DNA of 53,237 nucleotides from positions 1-53,237 of the forward strand of contig NZ_AGTS01000088.1 of the NCBI RefSeq assembly GCF_000238595.1, given 5' to 3'. This document shows, in pieces, positions 16,272 through 25,204 of this stretch. The notes below the pieces were generated by a model. That model had not been told where the DNA came from, did not search any database, and saw only the letters and a program-made list of their open reading frames with translations. Each line of letters begins with the position of its first letter. Position 1 is the stretch's first letter. Origin of the DNA: Acidovorax sp. NO-1. Lineage in GTDB: Bacteria; Pseudomonadota; Gammaproteobacteria; Burkholderiales; Burkholderiaceae_C. The translations under genes and the position numbers were made by a program.

Positions 16272-16309
16272 CAAAAAAACCGCCACCCTTCGGGTTGGCG
16301 GTTTTTTTA
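16272..16309 (+). terminator. Rho-independent terminator after the porin
   Basis: AACCGCCACCC and GGGTTGGCGGTT arms with a TTC loop, preceded by a run of A and followed by seven T; bidirectional in form. Confidence 0.9.
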
Positions 16310-16369
16310 TGAGTAATCGTTGTGGCGCGATTTTTGCTTGTTTTGAGTTGCGAAAATGGAATTTCGGCC

Positions 16370-16399
16370 TTGATATCACTGCTATCACAACGGTACAAA
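16370..16399 (+). promoter_or_regulatory. Possible promoter of the first peptide-binding protein
   Basis: TTGATA (16370-16375), an 18-nt spacer and TACAAA (16394-16399), about 90 bp before the ATG at 16488, in an AT-rich patch. Confidence 0.35.
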
Positions 16400-16487
16400 A
16401 CCCCACTGCAGCTTGGTATTCAGGGATTTCCCGTTAGCTATAGAGCAACCTTTACTGCATAGTAAAACTTTTAATCAAGAGGGTTCC

Positions 16488-18068
16488 ATGAAACTCAATT
16501 TCAGTCTGTTGTCGGTGGCCGCTGCTGTGGCCTTGCTCGCAGCCCCCGCCTTGCATGCCAAGCCATTCAAGTGGGCCAGCCAGGGGGAAATTTCCACTTG
16601 GGATATTCATTCGCAGAACAATGCGCTGCAAAACGGGCTGCATGCGAATGTGTACGAAAGCCTGGTGTACTACAACAGCAAGACATTTGACGTGGAGCCC
16701 GTGCTTGCCACTGCGTGGAAGGAGATTAGCCCCACGCAGATGCGTTTTACGCTCCGCCAGGGCGTGAAGTTCCATGACGGCTCCGCGTTCACGGCCGATG
16801 ATGCTGTGTATTCAATACAGCGCGCCATGGCCAAGACTTCCAACTTCACGCCCTACGTGCAGGGCATCAGTAAAGTGGTGAAGGTGGACGCGCAAACCAT
16901 TGACGTCATTCTGACTGCACCAAATCCGGTGTTGCTGCGCCAGATGACCGAGCTGCGCATGATGAGCAAGGCGTGGGCTGAAAAGAACAAGTCGGTAGAC
17001 CCGAAGGACATGAAGGCATCCGACGAAAATTTCGCACACCGCAACGCAATGGGCACCGGCCCCTACACGCTGGAATCCTGGCAGCCTGACGTGAAGATGG
17101 TGTTCAAGCGCAACCCCAACTGGTGGGGCAAGATGGATGGCAACGTGACTGAGATCGTGTACACGCCGATCAAGTCCGCTGCCACGCGCATAGCGGCGCT
17201 GCTGTCAGGCGAAGTGGACATGGTGCTTGATCCTACACCGCAGGATCTGGGTCGCTTGCGTGCCAGCCCCGACCTGAAGGTGATCGATGGTATTGAGAAT
17301 CGCACCATCTTCCTGGGTATGGATCAGTTCCGCGATGAGTTGCCAGGCTCCAACATCAAGGGCAAAAACCCGCTCAAGGATGTTCGCGTGCGCAAGGCGC
17401 TGTACCAGGCCATCGACGCAGAAACCATTTCACGCAACATCATGCGTGGGTTGGGCAAGCCCACGGGCACCATCGTGGCGCCTCAGGTGGCCGGTTATAC
17501 CGAGGCTGTTGGCAAGCGCTTTCCGTACAGCGTAGAAGCTTCCAAGAAGCTGCTTGCAGAAGCCGGTTACCCGGACGGTTTTGAGGTCGACTTTGCCTGT
17601 CCGAACAATCGCTACATCAATGATGAAGCCATCTGCCAGGCTGTCACTGCCATGTGGTCCCGCGTGGGTGTGAAAGCCAAGCTTCGCACCATGCCGCTGG
17701 TGAACTATTTCCCCATGATCCAGCGTTACGAAGCCAGCATCTACATGCTGGGCTGGGGTGTGCCTACCTTTGATGCGCTGTACAGCCTGCAGTCCCTCGT
17801 GCGCACGGTCGGCCAGGGTGGCGACGGCAATTACAACGTAGGCCGTTACAGCAACCAGCGCATGGACTATCTGGTGGACCGCATCAAGGCGGAGACCGAT
17901 GCTCCTGTGCGCGCCCGCATGCTGACGGAAGCACTGCAGCTTTCCAACGACACGGTGTCTCACATTCCTTTGCATGACCAGGTGATCCCATGGGCGGTAA
18001 AGAAGAATATTGAGCTCGTCCATCGCGCAGATAACCGCGTGGACATGCGTACGGTCAAGGTGAACTGA
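16488..18068 (+). CDS. Peptide/nickel-type ABC transporter substrate-binding protein (copy 1)
   Basis: Periplasmic substrate-binding protein of the SBP_bac_5 (DppA/OppA) family, 526 residues. It has a signal peptide (about 1-23, ending ALHA before KPFKWASQG), the VYESLVYYN region, LRQGVKFHDGSAFTADDAVYS (family signature, about residues 84-104) and GTGPYTLESW. The start is set by the signal peptide; the frame extends to 16413 without sense. It opens the peptide-uptake cluster and is separated from the permeases by a terminator, which would make the binding protein more abundant than the membrane parts. It is strikingly similar to the third binding protein at 25205-26800. The ligand, peptide or another amine or oligopeptide-like compound, cannot be told from the sequence. 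Confidence 0.92.
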   Translation: MKLNFSLLSVAAAVALLAAPALHAKPFKWASQGEISTWDIHSQNNALQNGLHANVYESLVYYNSKTFDVEPVLATAWKEISPTQMRFTLRQGVKFHDGSAFTADDAVYSIQRAMAKTSNFTPYVQGISKVVKVDAQTIDVILTAPNPVLLRQMTELRMMSKAWAEKNKSVDPKDMKASDENFAHRNAMGTGPYTLESWQPDVKMVFKRNPNWWGKMDGNVTEIVYTPIKSAATRIAALLSGEVDMVLDPTPQDLGRLRASPDLKVIDGIENRTIFLGMDQFRDELPGSNIKGKNPLKDVRVRKALYQAIDAETISRNIMRGLGKPTGTIVAPQVAGYTEAVGKRFPYSVEASKKLLAEAGYPDGFEVDFACPNNRYINDEAICQAVTAMWSRVGVKAKLRTMPLVNYFPMIQRYEASIYMLGWGVPTFDALYSLQSLVRTVGQGGDGNYNVGRYSNQRMDYLVDRIKAETDAPVRARMLTEALQLSNDTVSHIPLHDQVIPWAVKKNIELVHRADNRVDMRTVKVN

Positions 18069-18085
18069 TTTATCCTCGACACACT

Positions 18086-18132
18086 GAGAGCAAGGGCCCT
18101 GCGGCCCTTGCTCTCTTTGGTTTAGTTTGACG
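18086..18132 (+). terminator. Terminator-like hairpin between binding protein and permease
   Basis: Perfect 13-bp arms GAGAGCAAGGGCC (18086-18098) and GGCCCTTGCTCTC (18103-18115) with loop CTGC, then T-rich sequence. It probably reduces transcription into dppB. Confidence 0.85.
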
Positions 18133-18206
18133 ACGTATTGCCTGACAGCGCCCCCGCCATCAAAAGTGGCTGCGGCGTTCCCATCGAACACTCACTCGAC
18201 TCTCCG

Positions 18207-19187
18207 ATGCTTGCCTTTATATTGCGCCGCCTGATACAGGCTGTGATTGTCATGGTCACGGTGGCCTTCATCTCCTTCATGCTGTTCCAGTACGTAGGAG
18301 ATCCCGTGGTGTTCCTGCTGGGCCAGGATGCCACTCCCGAACAGATTCGCGAGCTGCGCGCTTCGCTGGGGCTGGACAAACCGTTTTTCGTGCAGTTCTG
18401 GCACTTTCTGGTGAATGCCGCTCAAGGTGAGTTTGGCCTGAGCCTGCGCCAAGGTGCCAAGGTGTCACGCCTGATTGCCGAACGTTTCCCTGCAACGCTG
18501 GAGTTGGCGCTGGTTGCCGCCTTCCTGGCGCTGGTCATTGGCGTGCCGATGGGCGTATATGCCGCACTCAAGCGCGGCACGTTCACCAGCCAGGTGTTCA
18601 TGACGCTGTCGTTGCTGGGCGTTTCCCTGCCTACATTCCTCATCGGCATCCTGCTGATTCTGGTGTTCGCCGTCACGCTGGGCTGGTTCCCGAGCTTCGG
18701 CCGCGGCGAAGTTGTGCAGATGGGCTGGTGGAGCACGGGCCTGCTCAAGGCCAAGGGCTGGCACCACATCACCCTGCCGGCCATCACCTTGGCCATCTTC
18801 CAGCTCACGCTGATCATGCGTCTGGTGCGTGCAGAAATGCTGGAGGTGCTGCGCACCGATTACATCAAGTTCGCGCGTGCACGGGGCTTGTCCAATCGCG
18901 CTATCCACTTTGGCCATGCGCTCAAGAACACGCTGGTGCCTGTGATGACCATCACGGGGTTGCAACTGGGTGGTCTGATCGCCTTTGCGATCATCACCGA
19001 GACGGTGTTCCAGTGGCCTGGAATGGGTCTGCTGTTCATCCAGGCTGTAACGTTCGCCGACATCCCGGTGATGGCCGCCTACCTGTGTCTGATTGCGCTG
19101 ATTTTCGTGGTGATCAACCTGGTGGTGGACCTGTTGTACTTCGCCGTCGATCCGCGGTTGCGCGTGGGCAAGGCAGGAGGCCACTGA
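18207..19187 (+). CDS. Peptide ABC transporter permease, DppB type
   Basis: Inner-membrane permease subunit, 326 residues, beginning MLAFILRRLIQAVIVMVTVA, the typical DppB/OppB start. It has about six transmembrane segments and the EAA loop (DYIKFARARGLSNRAIHFGH, about residues 220-239), which contacts the ATPases. The ATG at 18207 is chosen because residues upstream lack similarity and the first helix starts there. The stop overlaps the next ATG by 1 nt (TGATG), coupling it to the amidohydrolase. Confidence 0.93.
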   Translation: MLAFILRRLIQAVIVMVTVAFISFMLFQYVGDPVVFLLGQDATPEQIRELRASLGLDKPFFVQFWHFLVNAAQGEFGLSLRQGAKVSRLIAERFPATLELALVAAFLALVIGVPMGVYAALKRGTFTSQVFMTLSLLGVSLPTFLIGILLILVFAVTLGWFPSFGRGEVVQMGWWSTGLLKAKGWHHITLPAITLAIFQLTLIMRLVRAEMLEVLRTDYIKFARARGLSNRAIHFGHALKNTLVPVMTITGLQLGGLIAFAIITETVFQWPGMGLLFIQAVTFADIPVMAAYLCLIALIFVVINLVVDLLYFAVDPRLRVGKAGGH

Positions 19188-20404
19188 TGCAGGGCCCACG
19201 CCTGAAGGCCGGCGGCCGGGCGTTTGCGCACATTGCGCAGTACCACCCTGAGCTGACTGCGCTGCGCAGGGATTTGCATGCCCACCCTGAACTGGGCTTT
19301 GAGGAGATCTACACCAGCAAACGCGTCAAGGAGGCGTTGGCGCTCTGCGGTGTGGATGAGATCCATGAAGGGATTGGCCGCACCGGCGTGGTGGGCGTGA
19401 TCCGGGGGCGCAGCACTTCCAGCGGCAGCATGGTCGGCTTGCGCGCCGACATGGACGCACTTCCGCTGGCCGAGCACAACGATTTCTCCTGGAAGTCCTG
19501 CAAGCCAGGCCTCATGCACGGTTGCGGTCATGACGGCCACACCACCATGCTGGTGGGGGCTGCACGCTATCTGGCCGAGACACGCAACTTCGACGGCACC
19601 GCCGTGCTGGTGTTTCAGCCGGGTGAAGAGGGGTTTGCGGGTGCGCGCGTGATGATGGAAGACGGCTTGTTTGACCGGTTTCCGGTGCAGTCGATCTACG
19701 CAATGCACAACTGGCCTGCCATGAAGCCCGGCACCGTGGGTATCAACTCCGGCCCCATGATGGCAGCGGCCGACCGCTTCACCATCGAGATCACCGGACG
19801 CGGCGGACACGGTGCCCATGCCTACCAGACCGTGGATGTGCTGGTCGTTGCAGCGCACATCATTACAGCGGCCCAAAGCATCGTGTCGCGGAACGTGCGC
19901 CCCATTGAAAGCGCCGTGGTGAGTATCTGCGCCGCGCAGGCGGGCGATCTCGGCGCCTTCAGCGTGCTGCCCGGCTCCGCCACGCTGGTGGGTACGGTGC
20001 GCACGTTCGATCCCGTGGTGCAGGAGATGGTGGAAAAGCGCCTGAAGGAACTGTGCAACGCGATTGCACTGGGCTTTGGCGCAACCGCTACCGTGCACTA
20101 CGAGCGCATCTACCCCGCCACGATCAATAGTGAAAGTGAAGCCCTTTTTGCGGGCGATGTGGCCGAGTCTCTGCTGGGCGCCGACCATGTGGTGCGCGAC
20201 CTGGAGCCCAGCATGGGCGCAGAAGACTTTTCCTTCATGCTGCAGAACAAGCCGGGAGCCTACTTGCGCATTGGCCAGGGCACTGGCGCCAGCGGCAGTG
20301 CCCTGCACAACAGCCGGTACGACTTCAACGACGATATCTTGCCCTTGGGCTCCGCCTTGCATGCCAGCTTGATCGAGCAGGCCATGCCACTGGCAACACC
20401 CTGA
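19187..20404 (+). CDS. M20 family amidohydrolase (hippurate hydrolase / N-acyl amino acid amidase type)
   Basis: Zinc-dependent hydrolase of the M20D group, 405 residues, probably cytoplasmic as no signal peptide is seen. Motifs: GLRADMDALPL, the metal site MHGCGHDGHTTMLVG, FQPGEEGFAGA with the catalytic Glu pair, a dimerisation domain starting near GRGGHGAHAY, and SMGAEDFSFML near the C-terminus. This group cleaves N-acyl or N-aroyl amino acids or p-aminobenzoyl-glutamate. Its place between the two permease genes, coupled to dppB, suggests it processes what the transporter imports. The exact substrate is not readable; hippurate hydrolase (HipO) is only the nearest family name. Confidence 0.9.
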   Translation: MQGPRLKAGGRAFAHIAQYHPELTALRRDLHAHPELGFEEIYTSKRVKEALALCGVDEIHEGIGRTGVVGVIRGRSTSSGSMVGLRADMDALPLAEHNDFSWKSCKPGLMHGCGHDGHTTMLVGAARYLAETRNFDGTAVLVFQPGEEGFAGARVMMEDGLFDRFPVQSIYAMHNWPAMKPGTVGINSGPMMAAADRFTIEITGRGGHGAHAYQTVDVLVVAAHIITAAQSIVSRNVRPIESAVVSICAAQAGDLGAFSVLPGSATLVGTVRTFDPVVQEMVEKRLKELCNAIALGFGATATVHYERIYPATINSESEALFAGDVAESLLGADHVVRDLEPSMGAEDFSFMLQNKPGAYLRIGQGTGASGSALHNSRYDFNDDILPLGSALHASLIEQAMPLATP

Positions 20405-20490
20405 CTGTAAACAGCGTCCACAAACGCCACTACCAAGACCGATCCGACTGTCCCGTTCCTTCGCCCCCATTTCATCACCAGGAGATTTCT

Positions 20491-22071
20491 ATGAAATTCC
20501 AGAAGAAAGTCGCCCTTACTGCTGTCTTTGCTGCCCTGGCTGCGGCCGGGCTCGCAGCCAACGCACAAACCATCCGTATCGCAAACCAGGGCGATGCCCT
20601 GTCGATGGACCCGCACTCGCTCAACGAGTCGCTTCAGCTGAGCGTGACCAGCAATGTGTACGAGCCCTTGGTGGGTCGCAACAAGGATCTGAGCCTGGCC
20701 CCCGCGCTCGCGACCAGCTGGAAGCAGACTTCGCCTACGGTCTGGCGCTTCGAACTGCGCAAGGGCGTGCAGTTTCATGACGGAACGCCTTTCACTGCAG
20801 ACGACGTGGTTTTCAGCTTTGCCCGGACTCAGGTGGACGGCTCTGACATGAAGAGCTACACCAATGATTTCAAGGAAGTCCGCAAGATCAATGACCATAC
20901 GGTAGAAATCGAGACCAAGACGCCATTCCCCATCCTGCCCGACGTGATCTCGCAAGTCTTCATCATGAGCAAGAAGTGGTGCGAGACCAACCAGGCCATG
21001 GGCCCGGTGGATCGCCGCAAGGGCATCGAGAATGCGGCATCGTTCCGCGCCAACGGCACCGGCCCGTTCCGTCTGCGCGAGCGCCAGCCGAATGTCCGCT
21101 CGGTTTTCACCCGCAACGGCACTTACTGGGGCACCATCGAGGGGAATGTCTCGGAAGTGGTCTTCACGCCCATCGGTAACGACGCAACCCGCGTGGCTGC
21201 CCTGCTCTCGGGCGAGGTGGATGTGATGGAACCGATTCCGGTGCAGGACATCGAGCGGGTGAACGCCAGCGCAAATACGCGCGCCATCACGGGCCCCGAG
21301 TTGCGCACGATCTTTTTGGGCATGGACCAAAAGCGCGATGAACTGCTCTACTCCAACGTCAAGGGCAAGAACCCCTTCAAGGACAAGCGCGTGCGCCAGG
21401 CTTTCTACCAGGCCATCGACATCGAGGGCATCAAGCGCACGGTCATGCGCGGCGCCTCCAACGTATCTGCGCTCATGGTCGGCCCTGGCATCAATGGTTT
21501 CCAGCCTGATGCAAAGCGCCTGCCCTTCGATGTGGAAGCCGCCAAGAAGCTCATGGTGGAAGCCGGATATCCCAACGGTTTTGAAGTGGCCATGAACTGC
21601 CCCAATGACCGCTACGTGAACGATGGCCGCATCTGCCAGACGGTGGCCGCCAATCTGTCGCGCATCAACGTCAAGGTGAACCTCCAGGCGGAGACCAAGG
21701 GAACCTATTTCCCCAAGGTGTTGCGCCGCGACACCAGCTTCTACATGCTGGGCTGGACGCCTTCCACCTACGACGCACACAACGCCCTGAACGCGCTGAT
21801 GGCCTGTGTCGACGACAAGGGTGCGGGGCAGTTCAACCTGGGTGCTTACTGCAATCCCAAGGTGGACGAGCTGACCAAGAAGATCCAGGCGGAGACCGAC
21901 AAGGTCAAACGTGACGCGATGATCAAGGAAGCGTTTGACCTGCACTCGGCCGATATCGGTCATCTGCCACTGCATCAGCAATCCCTGGCCTGGGGCGTGA
22001 GCAAGAAGGTCAAGCTCGTGCAGCTGGCCGACAACTACATGCCGTTCAAGTGGATGAGCATCGAGAAATAA
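20491..22071 (+). CDS. Peptide/nickel-type ABC transporter substrate-binding protein (copy 2)
   Basis: SBP_bac_5 family periplasmic protein, 526 residues. Signal peptide about 1-25 ending ANA before QTIRIANQG; then LRKGVQFHDGTPFTADDVVFS, GTGPFRLRERQPNVR and YMLGWTPSTYDAHNAL. It is clearly more distant from copies 1 and 3 than they are from each other, so it likely binds another ligand or range of ligands. A CAGGAG lies 7-8 nt before the ATG. It sits between the amidohydrolase and the dppC-type permease. Confidence 0.92.
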   Translation: MKFQKKVALTAVFAALAAAGLAANAQTIRIANQGDALSMDPHSLNESLQLSVTSNVYEPLVGRNKDLSLAPALATSWKQTSPTVWRFELRKGVQFHDGTPFTADDVVFSFARTQVDGSDMKSYTNDFKEVRKINDHTVEIETKTPFPILPDVISQVFIMSKKWCETNQAMGPVDRRKGIENAASFRANGTGPFRLRERQPNVRSVFTRNGTYWGTIEGNVSEVVFTPIGNDATRVAALLSGEVDVMEPIPVQDIERVNASANTRAITGPELRTIFLGMDQKRDELLYSNVKGKNPFKDKRVRQAFYQAIDIEGIKRTVMRGASNVSALMVGPGINGFQPDAKRLPFDVEAAKKLMVEAGYPNGFEVAMNCPNDRYVNDGRICQTVAANLSRINVKVNLQAETKGTYFPKVLRRDTSFYMLGWTPSTYDAHNALNALMACVDDKGAGQFNLGAYCNPKVDELTKKIQAETDKVKRDAMIKEAFDLHSADIGHLPLHQQSLAWGVSKKVKLVQLADNYMPFKWMSIEK

Positions 22072-22145
22072 AGACCGACACCGACAGGTCGTAGAGAGGT
22101 AGTACGAAGGTACGACTTAGCTATCGCTAATTGACAGCCTGGAAG

Positions 22146-22177
22146 CAACGCACGGCTGCTACCCGCGCCGTGCGTTG
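22146..22177 (+). terminator. Hairpin after binding protein 2
   Basis: Perfect 11-bp arms CAACGCACGGC (22146-22156) and GCCGTGCGTTG (22167-22177) lie between the binding-protein stop and dppC. There is no long T-run, so it may be a 3'-end-stabilising or attenuating hairpin rather than a full terminator. Confidence 0.6.
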
Positions 22178-22201
22178 TTGCATGTTTACTGGTTTCCCAC
22201 A

Positions 22202-23113
22202 ATGAAAACTACCCTTGCCCGCTGGTTTGACAGCGATATCGGCTACAGCTTCCGTACATCGCCCATGGCGATGGTGGCAGCTGCCATTGCCCTGATTTGC
22301 GTGTTCTGTTCGCTTTTTGCCGGATGGGTCGCGCCCCACAACCCGTTTGATCTGGCTACGCTGGAGCTCAGCGATGCCCGGTTGCCCCCGGCCTGGAGTG
22401 CCGAAGGCTCCATGAAGTACCCGCTGGGTACCGACGATCAGGGCCGTGACATCCTTTCCGCGCTCATCTATGGCGCGCGCATCTCCCTCGTGGTGGGCCT
22501 CGCTTCGGTGGTGCTGTCCGTGGTGGTGGGCGTGGCGTTCGGCCTGCTGGCCGGCTTTCGGGGCGGCTGGATCGATGCCGTTCTGATGCGCCTGTGCGAC
22601 GTGATGCTGTCGTTCCCCGCCATCCTGGTGGCCCTGCTGATTGCCGGTGTCGGTCGCGCGCTGTTCCCGAACGCGCACGAGTCGTTGGCCTTTGGTGTGT
22701 TGATCATCTCCATCTCCCTCACCGGCTGGGTGCAGTACGCCCGCACGGTGCGTGGCTCCACGCTGGTGGAGCGCAACAAGGAATATGTGCAGGCCGCCCG
22801 CGTCACCGGCGTGTCGCCCCTGCGCATCATGCGCAAGCATGTGCTGCCCAACGTGATGGGCCCCGTGATGGTGCTCGCCACCATCCAGGTGGCCACGGCC
22901 ATCATCACCGAGGCCACGCTGTCGTTTCTGGGCGTAGGCGCGCCACCCACATCGCCCTCGCTGGGCACCCTGATTCGCATCGGCAACGACTACCTGTTCT
23001 CCGGCGAATGGTGGATCACCGTCTTCCCCGGCGCCATGCTGGTGCTGATCGCCCTGTCCGTGAACCTGCTGGGCGACTGGCTGCGCGACGCGCTGAATCC
23101 TCGCCTGCGTTAA
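22202..23113 (+). CDS. Peptide ABC transporter permease, DppC type
   Basis: Second inner-membrane permease, 303 residues. An N-terminal helix (about 25-47), the short periplasmic segment HPLGTD-like YPLGTDDQGRDILSALIYGA (DppC/OppC hallmark), five further helices and the EAA loop EYVQAARVTGVSPLRIMRKH are visible. The ATG at 22202 gives the usual DppC length; an ATG at 22175 would add nine residues. No strong ribosome-binding site precedes it. The gene partners dppB at 18207, although two genes separate them. Confidence 0.92.
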   Translation: MKTTLARWFDSDIGYSFRTSPMAMVAAAIALICVFCSLFAGWVAPHNPFDLATLELSDARLPPAWSAEGSMKYPLGTDDQGRDILSALIYGARISLVVGLASVVLSVVVGVAFGLLAGFRGGWIDAVLMRLCDVMLSFPAILVALLIAGVGRALFPNAHESLAFGVLIISISLTGWVQYARTVRGSTLVERNKEYVQAARVTGVSPLRIMRKHVLPNVMGPVMVLATIQVATAIITEATLSFLGVGAPPTSPSLGTLIRIGNDYLFSGEWWITVFPGAMLVLIALSVNLLGDWLRDALNPRLR

Positions 23114-23151
23114 GTGGCATTCGCAGTATTTTTGAAGCAGGCACACAACCC

Positions 23152-24141
23152 ATGTCTCTCCTAGAAGTCAAAAACCTCGTAGTCGAATTTCCGGGCCGCC
23201 GCGGTACCCTGCGCGCCCTGGACGACATTTCCTTCTCCATCGCACCCGGCGAGATCCTGGGCGTCGTGGGGGAGTCCGGCGCGGGCAAGTCGCTTACCGG
23301 CGCCGCCATCATCGGCCTGCTGGAACCGCCGGGCCGCGTCGCATCCGGCCAGATCCTGCTGGAAGGCCAGCGCATCGACAACCTCGGCAATGAAGAGATG
23401 CGCCACATCCGTGGCCGTCGCATCGGTGCCATCTTTCAGGACCCACTGACCTCGCTGAACCCGCTCTACACCGTGGGCCGGCAGATCACTGAAACCATTC
23501 TTGCGCACTTGCCGGTCACGCCTGCCGAGGCGCGTCAGCGTGCCATTGCACTGCTCAAGGACACTGGCATCCCTGCCGCGGAAGAGCGCATCGACCACTA
23601 CCCGCACCAGTTCTCGGGTGGCATGCGCCAGCGCGTGGTGATTGCCCTGGCCCTGGCCGCAGAGCCCAAGCTCATCGTGGCCGACGAGCCCACCACCGCG
23701 CTCGACGTGTCCATTCAGGCGCAGATCATCACGCTGCTGAAAAACATCTGCAAATCGCGCGGCGCTGCCGTCATGCTGATCACCCACGACATGGGTGTGA
23801 TTGCCGAGACCTGCGACCGTGTGGCCGTGCTGTACGCCGGCCGCGTGGCCGAGATCGGCCCTGTGCATGACGTGATCAACAAACCCTCGCACCCCTACAC
23901 CAGCGGCCTCATGGCGTCCATCCCCGACATGACGGTGGACCGCGAGCGCCTGAACCAGATTGACGGAGCCATGCCCCGCCTGAACGCCATCCCCCAGGGC
24001 TGCGCCTACAACCCGCGCTGCCCCAAGACCTTTGACCGCTGCATGACAGACCGCCCCGACCTGATGGATGCCGGCTCCACCCGAGCCGCCTGCTGGCTGC
24101 ACGCTGGCGCCACGACGAAGACTGCCGAGGTGACAGCATGA
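23152..24141 (+). CDS. Peptide ABC transporter ATP-binding protein, DppD type
   Basis: Cytoplasmic ATPase, 329 residues. Walker A GESGAGKS at about 40-47, the Q-loop [10 protein letters not shown], signature [14 protein letters not shown], Walker [13 protein letters not shown], switch His in LITHDMG, and the C-terminal oligopeptide-transporter extension with four Cys around [14 protein letters not shown], which in this subfamily can hold an Fe-S cluster. The stop overlaps the next gene by 4 nt (ATGA). Confidence 0.94.
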   Translation: MSLLEVKNLVVEFPGRRGTLRALDDISFSIAPGEILGVVGESGAGKSLTGAAIIGLLEPPGRVASGQILLEGQRIDNLGNEEMRHIRGRRIGAIFQDPLTSLNPLYTVGRQITETILAHLPVTPAEARQRAIALLKDTGIPAAEERIDHYPHQFSGGMRQRVVIALALAAEPKLIVADEPTTALDVSIQAQIITLLKNICKSRGAAVMLITHDMGVIAETCDRVAVLYAGRVAEIGPVHDVINKPSHPYTSGLMASIPDMTVDRERLNQIDGAMPRLNAIPQGCAYNPRCPKTFDRCMTDRPDLMDAGSTRAACWLHAGATTKTAEVTA

Positions 24142-25163
24142 GCGCCGCCCCTACAAGCCCCGCCGTGAAGAGCAAGGCTCTGGTGCAGGCACACGACCTG
24201 GCCAAGACCTTTGATGTGTCCGCTCCCTGGCTCAACCGCGTGATCGAACGCAAGCCGCGTACCCTGCTGCACGCCGTGGACGGCGTGAGCTTCGAGATCG
24301 AAAAAGGCAAGACCCTGGCCCTGGTGGGAGAGTCCGGTTGTGGCAAAAGTACCGTGGCACGCCTGCTGGTCGGCCTGTATGAGCCCACTCGCGGCGGCCT
24401 GACGTTCGACAACCAGGATGCGCACGCCGCCTTCAAGGGCAACGATGCGCGCGCCATGCGCCGCCGCATCCAGATGATCTTCCAGGACCCGTACGCCAGC
24501 CTGAACCCCCGCTGGCTGGTGGAAGACATCATCGGCGAGCCGCTCAAGGAACACGGCCTCATCACCGACAAGGCCGAGCTCAAGCAGCGCGTGGGCGAGC
24601 TGCTCAAGTCCGTCGGCCTGTCGCCGCTGGACATGGTGAAGTACCCGCACCAGTTCTCGGGCGGGCAGCGCCAGCGCATCTCGATTGCGCGCGCCCTGGC
24701 TACCGAGCCCGAGTTTCTGGTGTGCGACGAGCCCACCAGCGCGCTCGACGTTTCGGTGCAGGCGCAGGTGCTCAACATCATGAAGGACCTGCAGCGCGAG
24801 CGGCAGCTCACCTACCTGTTCATCAGCCACAACCTGGCGGTGGTGCGCCACGTGAGCGACCAGGTCGGCGTGATGTACCTGGGCCGCCTGGTGGAGCTGG
24901 CCGACAAGCACACGTTGTTTGACACGCCACGCCACCCCTACACGCGCATGCTGCTCGATGCCATCCCCAAGATGCACGACACCGGCAAGGCGCGCACCCC
25001 CGTGCAGGGCGAGGTGCCCAACCCGCTCAACCCGCCGCCCGGCTGCGCCTTCAACCCCCGCTGCCCGCACGTGAACGACCGCTGTCGCACCGAGCGCCCC
25101 AAGCTGTTGACCATTGGCGGCATCCGCATCGCGTGCCACGCGGTGGAAGAAGGTCGGATCTGA
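24138..25163 (+). CDS. Peptide ABC transporter ATP-binding protein, DppF type
   Basis: Second ATPase of the transporter, 341 residues. Walker A GESGCGKS at about 64-71, Q-loop FQDPYASLNPRW, signature SGGQRQRISIARAL, Walker B FLVCDEPTSALD, FISHNLAVVRHV, and the C-terminal cysteine motif GCAFNPRCPHVNDRC. The DVSAPWLNRVIERKP insertion near the N-terminus is usual in DppF proteins. It is coupled to dppD and followed 41 bp later by the third binding protein. Confidence 0.94.
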   Translation: MSAAPTSPAVKSKALVQAHDLAKTFDVSAPWLNRVIERKPRTLLHAVDGVSFEIEKGKTLALVGESGCGKSTVARLLVGLYEPTRGGLTFDNQDAHAAFKGNDARAMRRRIQMIFQDPYASLNPRWLVEDIIGEPLKEHGLITDKAELKQRVGELLKSVGLSPLDMVKYPHQFSGGQRQRISIARALATEPEFLVCDEPTSALDVSVQAQVLNIMKDLQRERQLTYLFISHNLAVVRHVSDQVGVMYLGRLVELADKHTLFDTPRHPYTRMLLDAIPKMHDTGKARTPVQGEVPNPLNPPPGCAFNPRCPHVNDRCRTERPKLLTIGGIRIACHAVEEGRI

Positions 25164-25204
25164 AAGTTTCCTTCCAGTCACGCCACTCTCAAGGAAACCC
25201 AAAG